DNA from: Perognathus longimembris pacificus
Taxonomy: Eukaryota > Chordata > Mammalia > Rodentia > Heteromyidae
Assembly (NCBI RefSeq): GCF_023159225.1
Contig: NC_063171.1
Location: 4,011,501 to 4,075,500 of the forward strand
DNA: 64,000 nt
Reading direction: 5' to 3'
Shown: positions 58,010 to 64,000 of the stretch, one piece after another
Numbering within the stretch: the first letter of the stretch is position 1
Layout of the letters: every line of letters begins with the position of its first letter
The notes under the pieces: generated by a model
Databases searched by the model: none
What the model was told of the DNA's origin: nothing
The model's input: the letters and a program-made list of their open reading frames with translations, nothing else
Made by a program: the position numbers and the translations under genes

Positions 58010-58063
<54 letters not shown>
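58010..58063 (+). repeat. Pure (CAG)18 trinucleotide repeat
   Basis: Eighteen uninterrupted CAG units (54 bp), CTG on the other strand. The flanks do not look like a gene exon. Confidence 0.97.
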
Positions 58064-58065
<2 letters not shown>

Positions 58066-59485
58066 AAACACCTCTAACTATTTTATATCTGATGATCAGG
58101 ACAGTCTAGGTGAAAGCCTGAATCACTGGGGTCAGGCACCAACTTTAGGGACTCATTGAGCCAGTGCTCTGGGTGACTTTCACTCAGCAACTTTTTCTTA
58201 TCAACGTTCTTGGTTAAAGAACCGAATTCGGTGTGTAAGCAATCAGAAAGGGGAAAAGCCTTCACAAAAGCTAATATCTTGATGAAGGTGAACTTCATAG
58301 CATTGTTGATAATGATGTCTTCTGCCTCCACTCATCACAGCCCCTTTGACCATGCTCCCCACAATGTGTCTCCATTTGCAGCTCCCTATCCTCCGAATCC
58401 CATACCAGGAGAAAGGACTGAATCACCAAGCTTTCCCTCAGCATCTGTAAACAACAGCACATTCTCTTGACTTCCCAAAGCTCTTGCTAATATTTCTAGA
58501 ATTCATCTGTTTCTTATCATTGTTCCTGGCTGTTCTCTAGTTAGAACCAGCGCTGGCGCTTGGTAGGATATGTTAGGACCCTGTGCATAAACTCTCCATC
58601 CACCTATCTTAGGACACGTAACTCCTGCTGCCCTCCCACCTGACCACTTGGCAGTGGTGAGGCAGCACCAGTGCCTTGCACTGCACCCGCACATGCATGT
58701 GCACGCACGCACATGCAGGTGCACACATACACACATGCACACATCGACAACATCGATGACCCACTCTTGAGATGGGTCCACCCTGCTTCTTTCGCTCTAT
58801 TTGGCTTTATTCTCCTCTCCTCAACCTGATTGCTTGTGGTGTCTTCTGGGGATTTCACAGCCGGGCTCCATAACTAGCCTCCTTGACACTTTCCATCACC
58901 AGAGGTGTTATGCGTCCTTCCCCTGGCTACTTTCATACAAAAGAAAATGCAAAAGCAAACACCATCACGAACTATCACATTATGATTTTATTATGCTAAA
59001 CTGCATTTTCCACCAGACTTCATGAATGAGTGGAAACTAACATGCATGCATTTCTGACTGCATGTCCGTGCCTGGGGCAGAGTGATGGTGATGAAGTCAG
59101 GGATGCCCCAGCTTCAAGGGCAGCTCTCTGCAAGGCCTCGAAGTGGGCCACGCCCTGGGCCTGCCTGTGCCGCACACTGTGCTACTCCTGACACCACTTC
59201 ACTCAAGACATGTCCATATGGAGTACATTCCACACTTTTGCAAACTTTTCTTCTCAATTGTACAATCTACAGAAGAATGCAGATAATGGAACTCAATCGG
59301 ACATGAATACTCAGTCCTCTCTGGAAACAGCCATATCCACCTCTGCTACTGCTTTTCTCTTAGCCCCAAAACTTCCAAGCTGGTATTTGTTCTACAATTA
59401 TGATGGCTTCAATGCATATGGCTCATTACAGAGCACCACTACTTTTTCTTTATAGGGGTGTTTATACTTATGTCATAATGAAGAA
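58064..59485. other. Intergenic sequence; unassigned 82-codon minus frame at 58083-58331
   Basis: The minus frame is not low-complexity and has balanced composition, but I recognise no family and see no splice or promoter context. A GCACACAT-type run is at 58690-58750. Confidence 0.45.
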
Positions 59486-59488
59486 ACC

Positions 59489-59730
59489 TAGCCTGGTGCT
59501 GATGGCTTATGCTTGTAATCCTGGCTATTCAGGAGGCTGAGATCTGAGGGTTGTGGTTCAAAGCCAGCCAAAGCACGAAAGTCCATGAGACTCTCTGCTC
59601 TAATTGACCACCAAAAAAGCTGGAAGTGGAGCTGTGATTCAAATGGTAAAGCACTAGCCTTGAGAGAAGAAAAGCTTAGGGACACTGCCCAGGCCTTAAG
59701 TTCAAGCCTCAGGACTAGGACTGACATTAA
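59489..59730 (+). repeat. SINE, 7SL-head/Geo-tail type, full length
   Basis: Head AGCCTGGTGCTGATGGCTTA, GGAGGCTGAGATCTGAGGG, then GGAGCTGTGATTCAAATGG and TTCAAGCCTCAGGACTAGG. Confidence 0.83.
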
Positions 59731-61485
59731 GAAAAGTAGACACTCAATGGTATGAAGCAAAGATGAAGCAAATGAGTTAAGAAATCTGAATTATTTTGCC
59801 AAAAAGAAGCTATCTACTTCTCTTAAGTCCCCCAATCTGTGCTGAATACAAATACAGTGTAGAAGTAATCAAAGTTGAGTCTTATCACTCCCACAACCCC
59901 CAGTACTACCCATGCATGGGCATCCAGCTAGGCAAAGTGCCACCATGCCAGCTTGGGGCGAGCTGAGGAGAATGGGTTGTCCATCACATTTCACACTCAC
60001 CATTCCTACCAAGTCGTATTAGGTTGCTAGAATAAACCACGTTTTTCTTCATTTGTTGTGTGTTTTTATGACCATTTCAGTAATTTTGAACATGGAAACA
60101 AGTTTTAGAAAGAATGTGAACCAAGAGAGCTGCTCACTTTGCCACCAGAAATGGAACTTTCTAGTGCATTGTTCTGCACCAAATAGGCATATTTAGCAGA
60201 TGATTGGACTGAAATCTAGAGCAAACCAGACTCCTCTCAGAAACTTGGAGGTGGGAAGCTAAGTGCCTATAGCAGTAATTATAAAGGGCCAGTACGCTTG
60301 GCATTGAGAGTTTTTAATGTAGATCTGATAAATGGAAGTGAATATTGAGAGATAATGGCCAAGAATTTTCCAGACTAATGGAAAATTCACAAGATATGAT
60401 GCATCACAAATAAGATAAATAGAATCAAGTTCACAAAAATATAAAACATAATTTAAGCACTGCATTCTATAGATAAGGCAAACTCAAACTTTTCTTAGAA
60501 AGATTGACTGCCTAGCATGTAAAGAAACAACTTTTGAAAGCCCAAAAGAAGAAATAGCTTTGAAGTGCTGAAAAAAAATCACATTCTATAACAAAACCTC
60601 AAAGAACCAAAATACCTTGCAAAAATGACACAAAAATGAGATATTCCTAAAAGAAAAACAATGAGCAAAATTTCAACTAAAGACTTCAGCTGATAAATAT
60701 TAAGCGTTCCCAGGAAGTAAGAGCTGAAGTAAAGACAGTAATGATAAGGAAAGGAATTGGTGAATTTGTGGTTATATTTATACAAAAAATGATTGGGCAA
60801 AGTATTGAAAGGATAGTTGGTTGAGGAACTAAGTTAAGGGAGACAATCTTCAAAATTAAAGTAGCTTGTTATTGTTCAAAAGGATTAAGATTATTGATTA
60901 ACTTTTAACTATCTCCATTATCCAGTAAGTGAATAAAAATTCAAGAAAAGCAATAAAATAGAATACTTATTCTAATCCAAGAATACATGATAAAGAATTA
61001 GGCATCTTGGTCAATCCAAACAAAATTTAAAAAAATCTTAGCACAAATAATTACAAGACAATATGTTGTAAATCAACTATACAATTTGGGGGCAGGGGGA
61101 TTGGGGAAAGTGGAAGGTGGAGAAAAATGAGGGAGGAGGCAACAAGTTTGATAAGAAATTACTCATCATCTTACATATGTGACTGTAAACCCTCTGAACA
61201 TCACCTTGAAAATAAAATTTTTAAAAATGTGTATTTAAACTTAAAAAAAAAATCTTAGTGCCACATGCCTCTGGCCAGAGTCCTTGCTGGAGGCGCAGTG
61301 CTGCTGGAAGCAGCTTCTAGCAGGAGAGAAAAAGTGGGTATGCCTGGCTTGTCCTCCTGCCCCTTGGAGAACTTTTGGGCACAGTCTGTGTCTGCATTAT
61401 TATTAAGGACAGGCGTCCCTCTGGGACCTTAGACCATTCTCAAGGTTGGGAAAAGAAAGCCCCTTTCAAAGAGCAACATTTCCCC
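59731..61485. other. Intergenic sequence; probable old L1 tail at 61080-61225
   Basis: 61080-61225 has a G-rich tract then TGACTGTAAACCCTCTGAAC, ATCACCTTGAAAATAAAATT and an A-run, resembling a plus-strand L1 3' end. Nothing else recognised. Confidence 0.45.
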
Positions 61486-61489
61486 ATGC

Positions 61490-61803
61490 AGCAGTTCAAA
61501 CTCAAGGCCTTGTGCTTGCTAGATAGTGACCCATTACACCCCAAGACCCCCTTTTTGCCATAGTTATTTTTCAGACAGTAGCTCATGCTTTTTTTCCTCC
61601 TTTAAGGTTGGCCTTGGACTGCAATCCTTCCCCCAATGAATACTTCCTGGGTAGCTGGGATTATAGTTATCAACCACCATGCTCTATTTGTTGCTTGAGG
61701 TGTGAGAGTCTCACTAACTTTTTGCCCAGCTGGCCTCAAACTATCGCCTTCCCAATATCTCCCTCCTAACTAAGATTACAAGCACGAGCCACTGTGCTCA
61801 GCT
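61490..61803 (-). repeat. Old SINE remnants, reverse orientation
   Basis: Two 7SL-type head ends (TGGGTAGCTGGGATTATAG and AAGATTACAAGCACGAGCC) indicate two decayed elements in tandem. Confidence 0.55.
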
Positions 61804-62189
61804 CTGTGAAGAATAGCATTTTTACATGCATTTGACCTGGACTAACATGAACCTGTTCTGTAAAACAGAGCTAATAAAATCTGCTTATTTGTGATGGGTA
61901 AAGTACCAAAGAAATCCATTTGTTCATTCATGTAATCTATACAAACAGGAAGAAGGTGAGTATCTCCTTATATTGTCTCCTTATATATATTTGCAAAGCT
62001 TAAAAATTAGATCCAATGTGTGTATATATATGTAAACACATATATGGTTATATGCTTATATACACAAATGTATTAATTAAAGAACGGTCTATGCAGGGGA
62101 GAATTCCAATAGTGTAACTCCATTGAACAGCTAACTTATAGTCTAACAGAATAAATACCAGGAAGCTAGAGTGTGAGGTGTCATTGGGG

Positions 62190-62420
62190 GCGTGAGGTCA
62201 AAAGAAAGGGGTAGACATATGATGAGAGGAAGGGTGGGAAATGCAGTAATAATGTTCAATATATATAGGTGAAAATGCTAGGGGATGGGTTGAGGTTGGG
62301 AGAGATGTGGAAAATGATGATAGGAATGACATTGATCAAGATGCATTGCATTCATAAACTGGCATGTTGAGTTGAAACCCTTCTGTACAACTATTTAAAG
62401 ATAATGAAATAATAGTAATG
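62190..62420 (+). repeat. Unclassified recurrent repeat, copy 5 (best preserved)
   Basis: GGTTGAGGTTGGGAGAGATG, GACATTGATCAAGATGCATT, CATGTTGAGTTGAAACCC and CTGTACAACTATTTAAAGAT, ending in an AATAATAATG-type tail. Confidence 0.5.
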
Positions 62421-62439
62421 ATAATAAGAAGAAGAAAGA

Positions 62440-63865
62440 ATAAAAGCTACAGCTTGGAGTCTCTATTGTGGAGTCTTCAACTCCCATATCCTGTAGAGGA
62501 GCAGAAAACGTTTCTCTCTTCTGTTTCTTCCTACTTTAACCTTGTTATATGAAAATGATTCCTTGCTGAAACTTTAAAAATCAAACAAACAAAAAACAAG
62601 AGGAGATGAGCCTTTTGAGGGCATTCTTTAGGTGGCAAAAAGAGAGACAGAAGTTCCATTAGGCAGTTAAGAAATGGAAGGCTCCAGGATATATTTTGAA
62701 TGTGTTCCTTGCTTGTAGATTGTTTGTTAGGATGTGGGAAGAGATGGAAGTCAGGGATAATTCAAAAGGTTTTGATATGAGAAACTGGCATTGGCATTTT
62801 TTTAGCTTATGACCATCTAAGGATGGATGTGGTAGTGGAGGAAGCAGAAGTGAAGATTTGTAACTTTGATTCCCAAAAGGCAACATTCAGGAAGCAATTA
62901 GATATACAAGAATAGAGTTTGGGAACTCAGTGGTTTGGAAAGATAAATATGAGAGTTATGGGTGTAGAAGGAGGATGTAGAATGCCGAAGTGACACACAA
63001 TTCACAAATCCAGGGAGTTCCGACAAAGAAAAGACTAAGTGCAAGAGCTGAGTCATGAGCTGCTTCAACCATTTAGAGTTGGAAATGAGAAGAAAGTAGC
63101 CAGAAAAACAGAGATCAAATATCCAGGAAAGCAGGCGCAAGACCTGGGATATGCAGCATCTTGAAAATCAAGGGAAATGAAGCTCAGGTAATGGAAGGAT
63201 CCTCCAGGACCAGGGCACAGGAAGAGTTCAATGGCAATGGGGTAAGTTAGGAAAGGGAAATATTCAGACCCTATGCGAAGCCTTCTGAGTGTGTGCACAG
63301 TCTACATGTGCTGTCAAGGAGAGCACTGAGCACGTGTGGGATTAAAAGATGGTCTTGATTTCACTTGATCTTCCCTCATCTCTCACTGCACAATGTTAAT
63401 TGTGTCCATCTGTTGGTGTAGCCATCTTATACCATTGCACGTCCATGCTTAGTGCATGCATATGTGTATGCGCACACACACATGTGCACACATTCACACA
63501 CAGAGACAGGATTGTGTCTGGGACCTCAGAGGCTGTCCACAGGTGCCTGTGACACATGCCACAGGGAGCTCCTCTTCAGTATCCCAGTGACACACGCCAT
63601 TACTGCACCAGATACAGCAACAAGCTTGTTGTGTGGTAAGAGTCCTCAAAGCATTAGAAAACAAGCTTCCAGGGAGTGTTCTGGGGATGTAGGGCTTTGA
63701 CCATGCTAGTAAACTTTCATTCGCTATCACTGGACTGCCTTCCAGCCTTCCAGACCACATCTGACAAGCGAGACGTGATCATATCACTGCAATTAAACAT
63801 CCCATTGCTATCAATTATTCATAACAGTTTCTTTTTTCATTATGTGCTAGTTATAAAAGGAAATG
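62440..63865. other. Intergenic sequence without recognisable genes
   Basis: No repeat family recognised. A CACACA/CATGTG-rich stretch is at 63460-63505. Confidence 0.45.
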
Positions 63866-63869
63866 TTCT

Positions 63870-64000
63870 CCCCCTTCTTCCCTTCCTCCCTCCCTCCCTC
63901 CCTCCCTCCCCCCCTCCCTCCCTCCCTCCCTCCCTCCCTCCCTCCCTCCCTCCCTCCCTTCCTTCCTTCCTTCCTTCCTTCCTTCCTTCCTTCCTTCCTT
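63870..64000 (+). repeat. Polypyrimidine microsatellite (CCCT)n-(CCTT)n, runs off the window
   Basis: At least 130 bp of pure C/T tetranucleotide repeat, switching from TCCC to TTCC units near 63958. Its true length is unknown. Confidence 0.95.

Noticed and set aside
57927..58109. Frame with polyserine
   Set aside because: Created by the CAG repeat; no other coding evidence.

Overview
This is mammalian nuclear DNA, almost certainly from a geomyoid rodent (kangaroo rat, pocket mouse or pocket gopher group). About fourteen copies of a two-part SINE are present: a tRNA-Ala/ID-like left half joined to a second tRNA-like right half and an A-rich tail. That architecture matches the IDL-Geo family described from Geomyoidea. 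The window has no prokaryotic or operon-like organisation and no CRISPR array. No stand-alone functional RNA gene was recognised.

The one host protein-coding feature recognised with confidence is the first coding exon of SLC27A6 (fatty acid transport protein 6) on the minus strand at 6186-6666. It ends at a clear splice donor. Positions 1-6185 are therefore intron 1. Positions 6667 to about 7660 are the GC-rich promoter/CpG island. The rest of the window, about 7.7-64 kb, lies upstream of the gene and reads as a gene-poor, repeat-built intergenic region. If mammalian gene order is conserved, this would be the gap between SLC27A6 and FBN2, but that is inference.

Region by region. 7.7-14 kb: SINEs and a 5'-truncated L1 hit by a SINE. 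14.1-15.8 kb: a SINE split by an L1 fragment, followed by a processed H2A.Z.2 retrocopy that lacks exactly one internal block and keeps an open frame. 15.8-27 kb: an ancient MIR, two class-II-like LTRs, a long AT-rich satellite-like stretch flanked by a duplicated segment, and remnants of an unclassified 3'-end repeat. 29.9-34.3 kb: a class I (gammaretrovirus-like) provirus with two LTRs about 3% diverged, a tRNA-Pro primer binding site, a broken gag start, a broken integrase and a polypurine tract. 34.7-36.3 kb: L1 tails and SINEs. 38.1 kb: a small minisatellite. 39.3-42 kb: two probable MaLR-type LTRs. 42.8-45.6 kb: a 2.7 kb L1 with a 14-bp target-site duplication. 49.7-50.5 kb: a probable minus-strand LTR. 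55.4-58.1 kb: simple repeats, including a pure run of 18 CAG units. The window stops inside a polypyrimidine microsatellite.

I did not find a convincing new molecular system. The observations most worth following are the H2A.Z.2 retrocopy that appears to record an exon-skipped mRNA, the sharing of one right-hand module by two different SINE families, the recurrent unclassified repeat with a constant 3' end, and the duplicated segment framing the AT-rich block. All identifications were made by eye; none was checked by database search.
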